Part shown: in pieces, positions 48,301-59,489 of the stretch
Numbering within the stretch: the stretch's first letter is position 1
How the letters are laid out: each line of letters starts with the position of its first letter
Source: Cricetomys ansorgei
Taxonomy: Eukaryota; Chordata; Mammalia; Rodentia; Nesomyidae
Direction of reading: 5' to 3'
NCBI GenBank assembly: GCA_026225945.1
Contig: JAMJFZ010001816.1
Location: 5,891,501-5,955,500, forward strand
DNA: 64,000 nucleotides
Made by a program: the position numbers and the translations under genes
Notes under the pieces: generated by a model
What the model was told of the DNA's origin: nothing
The model's input: only the letters and a program-made list of their open reading frames with translations
The model's database searches: none

Positions 48301-51300
48301 ACCTTCTTTCAATCTTTCTACAAAAAACAAAGAAAAACCAAAAAGGACAATAAGCATCTGAGGCCATTTAATAAGAAAGAAGCAGTTCCAGCTACATCGA
48401 CAGTTCTTAAATTATCATTACATGCACTCAAACTGAGAGCCCCAGATAATAAAAAAAATCAAATTATGTTCAACATGGTTTATAATATGGTTTATTCTGT
48501 ATTACATATAAATACATTTTTAAAATAATGGCAAGTACATAAAATACCAACTCAAAGAGCTTCACTTCCTATATGAGGCTTGAAGATGACACCATACGTG
48601 TAACTCAGTTTCTTAGTGCAAACCCCTTGAACAATCATATCAACTGGAATCCTCTAGACTGTCTGCAGATTTGACCAATTTTAGAATAAGAGTAAGAGTC
48701 CAAAATTTGCATGCAGCTAGATCTAAGAGACACAAAAACTTAACTCAGGTACTTCAGTCTTAAAATGTTAAAGATTGTCCTCTCCAGTTTTCTTCTTTAC
48801 TCAGAAGAAAACATTGTATTTCAAAATGTACAAATTAATAAAATTTATAATCAAATAGAGGTTTTGAAATCACACTATTTTATTTGGCTCTGCTATTTAA
48901 TTGGAAAAATCACCTACTAGTTATAATTCACATTCAATACTCCTTTCTGAGTCATAGTAGTTGTAGGTTTTTTGTGGGTACAGAGTCCCAGAGGGGAACT
49001 CTGTCTGGAACGGCGAGAGAGTCACTAACCCAAGAAGCTCAGACTGCAGAAATGCCTCCATGGTGCAAATCCATTTATTGTGTAGGGAATCACGATTTTT
49101 ATGGAGAAAGTAGGGCAGTGCACAAGGAAGAAGCCCAATAGCATTGGTCATGCTTACTAGACACTTCAATCAGCCTATCTAAAGCTTGATACGGGTAAGG
49201 TCAGGAGAGGCCCAATCATCTGTAGCTTGTATGGAAAAGCTCTAGCCTATCCTTACAGCCAACACTGGTGTACAAGATTTCCATAAAGATAAAGGAAGTG
49301 GATACTGCTCTGGCGGGCTATTTGACTGGTGTGCCAGGATCTGCCATTTGAAGGGCCACGCACCCATGTGTTACAGACTGAGGTACTAGCCTAGCACAGG
49401 CGCTGGTGACCTCCTCTCTCTCTTGTCATCGGGATCCAGAAGCCACCTATAGGTAGTAAAATAAACTGTGAGGTGAGTCTACATATTTTGGTGCTGGAGA
49501 GATGGCTCATCAATTAAGAACCCTGCTGCTCTTCCAGAGGACTCAGGTTCAGTTCCCAGTACCCACATGGCAGCTCAACAACCGTCTATAACTCCAGTTC
49601 CAGGGATCCAATGCGCTCTTCTAGCCTCCATAGGTAATCAGACACATACAAGGTGCACACATTTACATGGAGGCAAAACACTCACACATATAAAATAAAA
49701 ATAACTCTTTTTTTAAAAAAAACTATACATTTTACTTTTTGGTACACTTAAAAAATTCATTTTTCAAATTTCTGTTGGCTGGTCTGGGTATGTAGCTCAG
49801 TGGTAGGACTTTTGTACAGCTGTAGGTGATTCTCAGCAACACACACACAAATTACTATTGGATGCTAACCTACTGAACATTAGCAAAGTTTGAGAGCAGC
49901 TCTTATCAACTGGCTTTTCTCAGAAGGGTATCTTCTAACTTTTCTGTTTCAAAGAGAACAATTGTGGGCTGACAATATAGTTCAACTGGTACCAAACCTT
50001 ACAACCCAAGTTCAACACCTGGTAGTTTAACCCACATGGTAGAAGGAGAGAACTGACTCCTGTAAGCTGTCCCCTGACCTCCACACATATGTACACACAC
50101 ACACACCCACACACCCACACACACACACCCTATCTAAATGTAAAAAGCTTTTAAAAAGAACAATTGTCTGGTATAAGACTGTTCTTAAATTACGTACAGG
50201 ACTAACACAAAGAGTTAAATCTTCACAAGAATAAATGGTTTGAAATAAAATCTGTAAGATAATCCAAGCTATACGACATTAACTTTGTTCAAAAATACTC
50301 TTTTCAGACATTTACCAGAAACAATTACATAATAAGCAGGCTGTATGTTTACTATATGGTTACTGCTCAAAACTGGCATTATCTATTTTTGACTTAATTT
50401 CAACAATCTGTTCTGAAGGCTCAGAAAGAAGGGTCTAGGCTTCTCCTTTTCTCTGATATGGTTAGTCTCAGTTCTCTTATTTGTTTTAGCACTTCCACTT
50501 CCTAGATAATCTTCTGTAAATTCACTTATTCACTTATTATTATTATTTAACTGTACCAATTAAGAACAAAGTAATGCTTAATGGCATACTTTACTGCTGC
50601 TGGAGAGATGGCTCAGCAGTTAAAAGTACTTGCTGTTCTTGCAGAGGACCCAGGCTTGGTTAGCAACAACTACAGTGCAGCTCCTAACTTCCTGTAACTC
50701 CAGTTCCAGGGGATCTGACACCCTCTTCTGCCTCCACAGGCACTGGACACATGAGGCACACATACTTAAATGTTAATAAAACACTCCTAACCATGAAGAA
50801 AATTTTAATTCCTTAAAGCGTATTCTAAATACTATTTTTCAACACTGTAAACAACAATCAGATCTCCATTATAGACACTCCTTTGCTATCTCTCACTATC
50901 AACACTAACAATGCTGGGTTTTCACTAGACTCCTCTGCAAGAGGGAATAAAACAAAATCAACGGATACCTTTGGTAGATCCATAAAGCTTGGCCGAGCAG
51001 TTGAAATGAGTCCAAGTGTTTTTAAAGAGCAATTCACAAGCTGCGATAATATATCGCAGGCTGCTTCCGCTGATTCTTTGCTGCTGTCCACCTTAGAAAG
51101 AAAACACATCTTACTCATGTTTATATTCACACATTTCTCTTTGAATATCTTAGTTGTATGAAAGAAATAGTTATCAATTCATTGCATTATCAGTTAAAGG
51201 ACCTTCATTTTCAATCATCCCCTCTCCCCTACAACCTCAACCTAATTCTCAAGACAGAGCTCATTATAATACACATGTGCATTTCTTCATTCAGTGCTGG

Positions 51301-54214
51301 AAGACTAAGCTGATTCATTTCAAAGTAACTATACAAAATGAATCAATTTGTCTTTAAGTAATAATTTGTACTTGGTTAAATCAAACAGTAGGTGTAAACA
51401 CAGTGTCTATGGAAAACTGTTTCATGGCACTAACAGAAACTAATGTTGATTTATTTATAATTTTCAGATGAACCAACCAACCTGAAATTCTTCAATGTTT
51501 TAAATAGAAAGATGAATATAGAGTAAAATAAGGGTGTCCAACTAAACAAGCACAAAATAAACTAAACCAAAATGGAGGTAGCTGCTCTTACACCTTCTTC
51601 TGCTTAGACATTTCCTTAAGACAAGGTTAATATGACCAAACACCAATCTCTGCAAGACTAAAAATGTAACTTTTATTTTCTAATTGCTGTTTTGCCCATC
51701 ACAAAGGAGCTCTAATGTGTGAGACTAATTAACATTGTAGTTCTCAAAATGTGGTTCCCAAATGATATGAAAACATCTGAGTATTGCAGACATGCAAATT
51801 CTCATGTCTAAACAAACCATCTGAATCAGAAACTCTGTTAGTAGGACCTAGCAACCTGTCTTCACTATAGGTCTACTAGGCAGTTTGAGAAGCACTGTTC
51901 TAGACTAATAAATCTGACTATGTTTTTCAGCCTATAGTGATAACTGAAAAATTATGAGGGAGCTCAGAATAATCCCTGCAATGTGCTTCTAAATTAGAAA
52001 TTATGTCCTCTGACAAGTAAGTCCCTAATAAAAATGTTTAACACAAAGTTAAAAAGTTAAAAAATATGTTTAAGCACAAAGTGGTTTTATGAGTTATGTA
52101 ACTCGGATACACCTTAACTGTGTCACAGGCCTATAAAAGAACACCAAGCACCCAGCCACTACTACACAGAAATGATCTTTACAGTCTTTTCTTTCTATAG
52201 TATTTGCCACCAGAACACTCCACAGAAACTAAATAATAACTAAAACCCAAGGGAAAGAAAGCACTTCAGGTTTCCTCTCTGGAAGGAAGGGGGTGAGGGA
52301 TTCCTCAACTTTTGTTTGCTACCCCATGTCAAATAAACACCACACCCAACAGGAATTTCAGATAAACGAAGAAATAATAATTTGTGTCAGTGAGTCCAAA
52401 CACTGTCTGGGATGCATCTACACTAAAAATTATCACTGAAGTATAGTAAACTAAAAATTAACTAGGCATCTTTTTCCCTCTCGAAATAGGGTCTTACTAA
52501 GTAGCTAACCTTGTAGCCTGAGCTGGTCGTAACAGGTATCCTGTTATTTTTTCCAATGGCTATAATTGGCAATCCTATCCCTAGTGACCTACTAGTCTTA
52601 GGATCACAATCTCCTCAATCACGTCTATTCCCAAGCTCTCCTACCTTACAAGGAAGCTAGCATTTAGTGGTGGCATAAAGCTTTAAGTTAAGCACACTGC
52701 TTAGCACAGATTTAACATGGCTCCTTTAGCAAATAGAAAATAGAGGCAAATCAGCCAATTCTTATGTGTTCACTATAGCTTTTCAGTTGTTTTTAACATT
52801 TTTTAAGAAAGGCCTTAATACACACACACACAAACACAAACACACACATATACATATATTTATACATAGACCAGGGAGGCCTCAAATTGTTAACTCTCTT
52901 GCCTCAGATGTCTGAGTCCTAGAGTTTCAGGTGTGAGTCACCGCGCCTGGCACATTTTCATCTTTTAACAATAATTATCATTTGTTTAGGAAACAAAAAT
53001 AGTGTTAAGGGGTCAGCAAGCATCCCACATTCTTTATTCATCTCTGCAACACAACGTGGTGAAGCTTATTTCTCATACAAGCTACTGTGACTTCATATAA
53101 CACTCTTCAAATTTCAAAGTGCCACCTTCCTTCACCCGTCTAACCATTACATAGTCCTCTCATGTCCCTTCTACCACTGGAATGAAGCAAACAACTCACT
53201 GCATTTTTCCATGAATCCTCTTCTGTTTCCCTCTAAAATACACTCAAACTATTTAGTCTCTACACCATCTTTAGATTTAAAGGTTTTTTTTTTTTTAAAT
53301 AAAAATGTATCAAATAAGCAACACTCATTCACTATTAGGTAAAAACAGCAAGTAAGTTCTGCTCAATAAGCACTCCCTAATGCTTGCTGTACATGTCTTT
53401 CTTCTAATTTGTTGCCAACCATTCACCATTAACTTAAAAACTTCAGTCAATTATTTATGCTAACTTAGTGGCTGCTTTTCTCCTTTTATTCTTTCAAAGG
53501 ATTTGTTTATTTATGCATTTGGGTGTGTTGTTTACATGTTTACATGCACGCTAGAAAAGGGTATATGACAGTTATGAGCTGCCATATAGGTGCTGGGAAT
53601 TGAACTCAGGACCTCTAGAAGAGCAGCCAGTTCTCTTAACCACTTAGCTATCTCTCCAGGCCCTGCTTTTGCTCTTAAAAAGAAGTATCTGTTTCAGTAA
53701 ATATTAAAAATTATTTGCAATGGCTTCTAAGGCTTGTAACTATTTTAAAACTTTTAACACATTCCCTAAAAAAGCCAAATATTTTAGAGACATAAGAAGT
53801 TGTATTGGTTAGGTCATTAAAGTCACAAAATGCTTTTATTTTTTAACATAAGGAGTTAAGGTATTACCTTGAAGCTGACATACTGTAGATGGTTTGAATG
53901 CCTTTTAATAATCTGTTTGATCAGCTCTGGATGTGTAGCTTTCAAGTAAGATGTAGCTGGCTGATTCAGTTCAAATTCAAAACATCTCCACAAGTCAGGC
54001 ATGTGAAATACCTGATTCCAATTCCGGCACACTTGTGACGCATGAGCCCGGTCAAGAAGAGGCAAATACTTAAAAACTTGCAGAATAATGTCCTGCAGAA
54101 GGTTACCCCAGTCACAAGGTTGAGAACATTCATGTGTAGTCCTCAGTTTCTTAGGTTTCTCTGCAGTGCCTTCTTCGGGGAATCATGGTCACTATCTCTT
54201 CCTCCTCGTTTCAT
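42339..54214 (-). CDS. Fbxl3: Fbxl3, F-box/LRR protein 3, four coding exons, with apparent frameshift
   Basis: Substrate receptor of the SCF ubiquitin ligase that targets CRY1/CRY2 in the nucleus and so sets circadian period. Exons (minus) 54214-53868, 51091-50969, 47222-47051 and 42982-42339 encode a 428-residue protein if one missing base is allowed for. The F-box spans about residues 34-81 and binds SKP1; leucine-rich repeats follow. Cys358 and Ile364, the positions of the mouse Afh and Ovtm mutations, are wild type. The C-terminal Trp428, which enters the CRY cofactor pocket, is present. All introns are GT-AG. The oddity is a one-base deficit in a C4 run at 54177-54180. The ATG frame therefore ends at TGA (54145-54143) after 23 codons, while all downstream codons are intact. 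No alternative upstream ATG exists in the downstream frame. Confidence 0.95.
43265..43370 (-). mobile_element. B1 fragment, minus
   Basis: CACCTAGAGCTCACTATGTA, GGGTTGGCTTCAAACTCACA and AATCCTCTGGAGTGCCAGC are the degraded reverse of a B1. In the last Fbxl3 intron. Confidence 0.55.
44478..44612 (+). mobile_element. B1 SINE, plus
   Basis: GCTGGGCACAACACCTTTAA, TCCCAGCATTCAGGAAGCAG and CTGGTCTACATAGTGAGTTC, ending in an A-rich tail. Last Fbxl3 intron, antisense to the gene. Confidence 0.88.
44620..44760 (+). mobile_element. second B1-like SINE, plus
   Basis: ATGCATGTAATCCCAGGAAT, GGGAAGCAGAGGCAGGAAGA and GGGTTACATAGTGAATTCTG, then a GA-rich run. Tandem to the previous SINE, more diverged. Confidence 0.65.
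44825..45630 (+). mobile_element. ancient LINE-1 3' region, plus, split by (CA)n
   Basis: Old L1 landmarks in order: GTGAAGATGTACAAGAGGAA, AACAACCAAATATCCACAGC, TGATCAACAGATAAATGTGC, AGCAACAAGAAATAATGAAA and ATGCTAAGTAACAGAAACCA. The end is ATTTTGCAATAAAAAT. A (CA)19 microsatellite at 45340-45377 sits inside. Last Fbxl3 intron. Confidence 0.75.
46435..46800 (+). mobile_element. possible LTR (MaLR-like) remnant
   Basis: GGTTTGAATGTGCAATGTCT, CACATTTGGTCCCCAGCTGT, AGTGGAGCCTAGATGGAGGA and GAGCCAAAATAGACCCTT, ending near AATAAACACTCC, follow the order of a dispersed mammalian LTR-like repeat. Class and strand are tentative. Confidence 0.4.
47051..47222 (-). CDS. Fbxl3: Fbxl3 third coding exon
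   Basis: 172 nt, S-H-F-I-S-A to V-S-P-A-G (split Gly), leucine-rich repeat region. Acceptor TTTTGTCTTTCAG, donor GTATGT. Confidence 0.96.
48965..49445 (-). mobile_element. probable solitary ERV LTR, minus
   Basis: Read on the minus strand, the segment has an AATAAA (plus 49074-49079). A U5-like part follows, containing TTCTGCAGTCTGAGCTTCTT, and it ends ...GTACCCACA at about 48973. This matches the layout of rodent ERV LTRs. No internal retroviral sequence flanks it, and I could not find a clean target-site duplication. It lies in the Fbxl3 intron between coding exons 2 and 3, in the sense orientation of the gene. Confidence 0.5.
49493..49700 (+). mobile_element. B2 SINE, plus
   Basis: GGTGCTGGAGAGATGGCTCA head, CAGAGGACTCAGGTTCAGTT, CTATAACTCCAGTTCCAGGG and an A-rich AAATAAAAATAA tail. 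Nearly full length. Confidence 0.93.
49780..49855 (+). mobile_element. ID-like SINE, plus
   Basis: GGGTATGTAGCTCAGTGGTA followed by GACTTTTGTACAGC and a CAGCAACACACAC end resembles the tRNA-Ala-derived ID element. Confidence 0.6.
49970..50132 (+). mobile_element. B3-like SINE, plus, with CA tail
   Basis: GGGCTGACAATATAGTTCAA head, CACATGGTAGAAGGAGAGAA and CTGTCCCCTGACCTCCACAC, then a CA-rich tail at about 50090-50130. Confidence 0.75.
50597..50785 (+). mobile_element. B2-type SINE, plus
   Basis: GCTGCTGGAGAGATGGCTCA head, CAGAGGACCCAGGCTTGGTT, GTAACTCCAGTTCCAGGGGA and CACCCTCTTCTGCCTCCACA. It ends about 180 bp from Fbxl3 coding exon 2. Confidence 0.9.
50969..51091 (-). CDS. Fbxl3: Fbxl3 second coding exon
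   Basis: 123 nt, 41 codons, V-D-S-S-K to M-D-L-P-K. Phase 0 at both ends. Acceptor TTTTCTTTCTAAG, donor GTATCC. Confidence 0.96.
52855..52955 (-). mobile_element. B1-like SINE, minus
   Basis: GGGAGGCCTCAAATTGTTAA and GAGTTTCAGGTGTGAGTCAC, then CGCGCCTGGC: an old Alu/B1 monomer in reverse. A CA/TA-rich simple run precedes it at about 52820-52866. Confidence 0.6.
53515..53662 (-). mobile_element. B3-family SINE, minus
   Basis: GGTGCTGGGAATTGAACTCA and AAGAGCAGCCAGTTCTCTTA, then the reversed box A AGCTATCTCTCCAGGCCC. Confidence 0.88.
53868..54214 (-). CDS. Fbxl3: Fbxl3 first coding exon (frameshifted)
   Basis: 347 nt where the family needs 348 (116 codons). It starts M-K-R-G-G-R-D-S-D after acceptor TTTTTCTAAATAG|G. 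The frame is lost at codon 13 and resumes as E-E-G-T-A-E-K. The rest encodes the F-box and ends S-F-K at donor GTAATA. Confidence 0.93.
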
Positions 54215-55224
54215 CCTATTTAGAAAAATCCATCATTTTTTCCCATCCTACTTAACTTTTTATCACAAATTCATTTTCCATCACTGAGACATATATTTGT
54301 GTTTTGACAGTTAAACAGAAATACACACAAAGAACTGAACTAACAGTTCAAGGAGAATACAGAAATACAATGAAAAACATGAGTGGAGATGAACACTCGT
54401 GAGGTGATTTTAAACATTTACATTTAAACACTTCTTATGATTTAAAGTAAACCACAAATCTACGATTTAAGAATTGTAGTCATCTACTTAAAGCGACTAT
54501 AAAACAGAGCCTACAGCGATATTTTCCAGTTTCTTCAGTCACCTAAGGATAACTGTATTTGGGTTCTTATATCTGAGGTAGATGGACCAAGGATCCCACA
54601 AACCTCCAGAGAGGACGAAAGCAAGCAGTCAACAGTCTGCACGAATAGCCTGTGACATGTACTATTACTGCTACACTTATCCAACCTCTGCTCTAATGTA
54701 AGTAAATATAGGCTGAGAGTTCAGCCCAATGCTGAAGTCCTTAAACACTCCAGGTTTGTGCTCAACCTACAGCAGCACAATATAAAGCAATCTACCCCGA
54801 TTATGTGTTGTTTCGGCTGGAATGTGGTTTTGTCTCCCAACACAATATAGTCACTCTGCTTTCCCTTTTTTCCCCTGAATGATACTTCCATATTTTTCCA
54901 CATATTCTTACCCACTTCATCCATTTGCTTCTGGAAAGGTGTTCGTGACAAACAGTACTATAAGCTCTAAGACCAGCTCTCTGGGTTTGAATCCTAGCTC
55001 CACTTCTCACTAGCACCACGGCTTACAAGACTGTCAGATGCTTTAGTTTGCAAAGTGGTGATACAGAGTTCTTGTGAGCAATGAAATATTGGGGCTTTTG
55101 AAAGGAAGGCCAATTGGTCTCCTGTTTAGAAACACAGGCCAATGTGAAAGCCATCACAGAACTCAGTAGAAAAAAGAGACTGCCCCCAGAATGTGAAAAA
55201 CAATTCAATTTTTTACTTTCAAAT

Positions 55225-55268
55225 GGGGTGTGTGTGTGTGTGTGTGTGTGTGTGCGGGCGTGCGCGCG
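55225..55268. repeat. (GT)n and GCGC/GT microsatellite
   Basis: About 13 GT units followed by GCGGGCGTGCGCGCGTGC. Alternating purine-pyrimidine DNA in Fbxl3 intron 1. Confidence 0.95.
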
Positions 55269-56404
55269 TGCACATGCATGCAGAAAAACACATGTGGAAG
55301 GATTTCCACTAACTGTGTAACAGCTAGCAACGGGCAGTGAGATTACAGAAGTTTGGGTTCCTTTTCCCAATGTTTCCCCTCCTTTCTACGTTGTGTACAG
55401 TTATTTCTATCCATTACAACGTAATCAAGGTTTTAAAGGACACATTTTGATTGGTCACGTGACTAAGTACATTGTACTCTGCACTAACTTGGACCACTTG
55501 CTGGTACTATTACTCAGTTTAGGACCTACAATGCTTTTGTTTCTAGAGAGCAATTCTGGTAAGGCATTGGTCAGACTAGACTAAAACAATGGCTGTGATT
55601 CCAACAAACTTGTACAAATCAGCATGTAAGAATTTCTGATTCCTCTGTGGGATGAAGGATGTGCACACGTGCATATCTCATCTAGTAGCTGGCATGATTT
55701 GTGAAGGAGGACTGAGGGCTAGAACAGAAACAGGATGGCAGAGGGCACAGCCCGCGAGGCCCAAACAGAGGAACTGTCTGCTCTTCTTTGTTCCTGTCTG
55801 ACTATATGGACACACACAAGGCGGGCATATTCTTCAGTAGAAGGAGAATCCAAAAAACAGTGACAGAGATGACAAGATGGCTTTATGAAAGACTCAAACT
55901 TATTTTTGAATTCAAGAATAGATTTTTAAAGTGTATTCGGAGAAAAGTTAGAATAATCTACAGTGCCATCTTTTACAATTAAATTAAAAAAATAAAAACT
56001 CTTCTAATAAAAATGTTCCACTAGAGGTTAACTTGTCATTATGACCCATTTCCCAACTTTAACTTATCCTGAAGGTTTAACTTTAATTTTAGCATTTCAA
56101 TTTGGGTCAAAGAACAAAGAGTTTGGTATCAAGGACTTATACTTTCTTCCTACTAAAAAGTACTCAAAATTCTGAGATTCAAAAAAAAAAAAACAAAAAA
56201 CAAAAAACAAAACAAAACAGTCTTCGTAACTTCCAGGTCTTATGACAGGGTGCTCAGCTGCTTCTGGAGAAATCTCCTAAAGCCAGAGCTTAAAGATGGA
56301 ATGGTTCATTTCAAAAACAAAACTAACAAAAATGTGAGTCTTACACAATAACTTTGGACAGATAACAATTTTGCAGATCTGAAGCTTATACAATTTTTAT
56401 TTGA

Positions 56405-56510
56405 GACTGGGTCTCTAGCGCTATTTAAGTCTAGCTGGCCTGGAACTTGTATGTAGACCAGGATCCTTGGAATCAGAGACCCCTGCTTCTGCCTCTGGAC
56501 ATAATCCTAT
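56405..56510 (-). mobile_element. B1 fragment, minus
   Basis: GGCCTGGAACTTGTATGTAG, then ACCAGGATCCTTGGAATCAG and CCTGCTTCTGCCTCTGGA: degraded reverse B1 in Fbxl3 intron 1. Confidence 0.7.
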
Positions 56511-57900
56511 TCTAAATTAGTGTTTTTCAATAAAGCTCCAAGTTTGGGAAGAGGGAATCCGAGATGACAATATAAAATTACCCAACACTAAAGAACAGTA
56601 TTCCCTTGATCTAAATAAAAACTGAATGCACCAATCACCCAAGTACATATTAAGAACGCTGTGGTTTATGAATAGCTAAAAAGTCTATAGACTGTCAAGT
56701 CTATAGGCATTATAAAGTTATAAGTCACAAGCATATAAAGCAATAGAAAAACAAAAGGGCAAATGCCAAAATGTCCTATGTAATATTCTTATTTAGGCTT
56801 GAAATACATTAGTGAATGAACACCTAATAAAGTTATAAATATTTTTCCAAGTTGGTCCTTTTAATTTCAAAGTTTCCAATGCTTTGTATTTTAACTATCT
56901 ACACATAAAGCTCTGCTGTATAGAAAGTTAAACAATTCGGTGCATTCACTAGTACACAACTAATTTACAGCACTGGGCTTTATACTGCTTGCTTCTTCTA
57001 GTCAAAGTGAAAGTACCTTTTATATTTGAACAGGAGTGCGGAGCACCAAAGCAGGGCAATAAACATCGATGAGATAGAAATTCTAGCTTAGAAAACCTGG
57101 GCTTTGTCAGTTTTGATTTCCTGTAGTGTTTCAGGAACCCAAGGAATTCAACTATGGTGGCAGGAACTTTTGCTAGTATTTCTTTCAAGTGCCAAAAAAG
57201 CAGACTAAATGAAGGACGCTTACCAACTATTTGAGCAGCACCAGAAATTGGTGAGCTGTTCGAACACTTCCATAAACTGAAACAAAGTTTCCTTGGTGTC
57301 TTAGACATCTGCATGTACTGAGCATGCAATAATGTTAAAACTCCATTTGTACATAAGCGAGGACAGTCCAGTTCTGGCATTTGCATTTCCACTATGTCCT
57401 ATGTTTTGCTCTGACTACAAGGAAATCTAACACACATTCATTGGCTGAAATGCAAGAATTGAACAACGGGAAATGAGATTAACTCTCAGAACGGTGAGGG
57501 CATAGTGGAGATAAGAGATAACCACGAGTGGACGAACAGACAGACATAACCGGGAGTGGGTTAGGGCTTAAGAGTTAGACATCTTAATAAAAGAGTTCAA
57601 AGAAAATTCAAGTATTACTTTTTTTTTCCATGTAAGAAAAAAAAAAAAAAAGCAATTAAAACACCTGGGCCACTGGAACGAACCCGGGTAGCAACACAAC
57701 GGCCCCTCCGCCCTCACCTGCCTGCCTGGAGATGCTCTGACCCGGCCGCTTCCGGGAGCCGGGCTGCAGCTCCTCCTAAGCGGCAGACCCGAAGTTGACC
57801 AAGTTTTCCACTCGGCCGCCCGGCCGTCCCTAACACTCCCCTCCGCCAGACCGGGGCCCCAGGTGTCCTGGCCGCCGGCACCCGCGCAGCCGAGGGCGAG

Positions 57901-57930
57901 CCCGGCCCCGGCCCCGGCCCCGGCCCCGGC
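57901..57930 (-). repeat. GGGGCC hexanucleotide repeat, four units
   Basis: On the minus (transcribed-sense) strand of Fbxl3, four GGGGCC units plus a partial one lie about 130-160 bp after the candidate exon 1 donor, in intron 1. The sense strand is G-quadruplex-capable. Confidence 0.85.
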
Positions 57931-58060
57931 GCGCGCACCGCGCCTTGTTGACACGTTCCGAGGCCCGGGCGGGGCGTTCCCGCCGCGCCCCGCGCGCGCC
58001 CCCGGCCGCCGCCGACCTCCCCGCCCGACTCCGGGCTGCGGCCCCGAACCTCCGCCGTAC

Positions 58061-58410
58061 CTGCTGCCGGGGGCGGCTTCCCCCACACACCACCCCGGGC
58101 TGCGCGGGCGGGGCGGCGGCGGCGGCTCCCGCGCCTCTCACATGAGGCCTCCCGGGGCCCCCTCTCCGCGCTCCCGCCGTCGCGGCCCCCCGCGCTCCGC
58201 CCGCATCCGAGACGCTGGTCCCGCGGCGGGCGCCGACGCGGCTCCACCTTTGCGGCTCCGGCTGCCCGGGGAAGGGGAACGCTTCCCTTCTGTGTCCCGC
58301 GCGGTCTGCGTCCTTCGCCTCGGCACCTCCTCGTCGCCGCCTGAGACGCCCTCGGCGAGCAGCGGGCAACAGCGGCGAGCCCGGACCCTCCGCCGGACTA
58401 CAGAATCCAA
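58061..58410 (-). other. Fbxl3: candidate non-coding first exon of Fbxl3
   Basis: On the minus strand CCCCGGCAGCAG is followed by GTACGG, a plausible splice donor at 58060. The first coding exon begins one base before the ATG, so an upstream 5' UTR exon is required. The 5' limit near the YY1-like site is a guess. Confidence 0.4.
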
Positions 58411-59204
58411 AATGGCGCTCGGGGCTCGCGGCCGCGCGCTTGCCTCTGCGCGTGTCCGCCCGAGGGGGCGGCGCGCGGCCGCGGGGGGCGGGGCAGGCGC
58501 GGGAGCGCGCGCCGGGGGGCGGCTCCAGCCTTCGGGACCGTCCCCGGAGAAGTTGTGTTTCCAGGCGGGCCGTGGGCGGACTGGAGCTAACCCTACGCTG
58601 CCTCCGGCCTTTCTCAGGGTGAAAACCGGAAGTCCCGGATGGCCGAGCAGACGCGGGAGGGGAGGGGCGTGGCTACAGCGGCTGGGCCCGCCCCTCCCGG
58701 ACGTAAACATCAGCTGACAGGACCCTCCCCTGCGGGGAGGGCGTGGCCAGGGGCGGCTCTCAGGCTTCGGTCTGCGCTCGTCCCAGAAATAATTCAGTAC
58801 AGTGTTTCTTAAAACGACATTTGCATTTCCGTTTGTTTGTTTTTTTTTTTTTTTTCCAGGGCTATTTGTAATGACTCGTAACTTCTTTCAAAGCCACGTT
58901 TACTTTGGAAATAGAACGCTGGGGCTGAGAATGCTTTTTTAAAACCACACCCTGGGTGTGAAGAAGCTAGGCGGAAGATGGCCAGTCGAAAGACCCCTGC
59001 TGGAGCGTTCTGTAAATCAAGGCGTCTTTTAAATGCTATCCGTTTGACTTGCTTTAAAAGTCTGGACTTGTGGATACTGGGTTTTCTTAAAATGAGAAAT
59101 ATTCCCATTTGTAAAATCTTAAGGTTAGCTGCATACCGTGCCTTCTGCTCTTCTGATTTTCCCAAAGCAAATACCTCTCTACCCATCTCCTTCCAAACCT
59201 CTTC

Positions 59205-59282
59205 TCCCTTCCTCCTCCTCCTCCTCCTCCTCCTCCTCCCCCTCCTCCTCCCCCTCCTCTTCCCTCTCCCCCCGCCCCCTTA
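59205..59282. repeat. (CTC)n-rich simple repeat
   Basis: CTC/CCT trinucleotide run of about 60 bp, then a C-rich stretch. Predicted Leu- or Pro-rich peptides are artefacts. Confidence 0.95.
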
Positions 59283-59415
59283 GAAGAGGTCTCACTTTGT
59301 AGCCCTGGCTGGCTTGGAACTCATTATGTAGACCAGGCTAGCTTGGAACTCATAGATATCGTCGGGCCTCTGCCCACCCATTGCTGAGATGGGAGGAATG
59401 TGCCACCACACCCAT
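59283..59415 (-). mobile_element. B1 SINE, minus
   Basis: GAGGTCTCACTTTGTAGCCC, GGCTGGCTTGGAACTCATTA and GACCAGGCTAGCTTGGAACT. It ends GAATGTGCCACCACACCCAT. Confidence 0.9.
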
Positions 59416-59489
59416 CAAAAACAGACTGAACTTTAAAATGCTTTTATGTGTTTGTTTTTATTTTATTATTTTTTAATTTTATAATTTGA

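Larger units (their letters stand above)
57690..58790. promoter_or_regulatory. CpG island promoter of Fbxl3
   Basis: Very GC- and CpG-dense region at the 5' end of Fbxl3. It includes GC boxes (GGGGGCGGGGCAGG near 58485), an ETS/GABP-like CCGGAAGT at 58626-58633 and a YY1-like CAAAATGGCGC at about 58408-58418. Just before the latter is ACTACAGAATCC, similar to the ZNF143 site. No TATA box. Long open frames on both strands are compositional artefacts. A divergent non-coding transcript is possible but not shown. Confidence 0.8.

Noticed and set aside
56949..57392. 147-codon minus-strand frame in Fbxl3 intron 1
   Set aside because: No recognisable domain, no splice-site support, and composition like the surrounding intron.
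57863..58717. Long open frames on both strands in the GC-rich region (up to 284 codons)
   Set aside because: These are Pro/Ala/Arg/Gly-rich translations of a CpG island, where stop codons are rare. They show no domain resemblance and match the Fbxl3 promoter.
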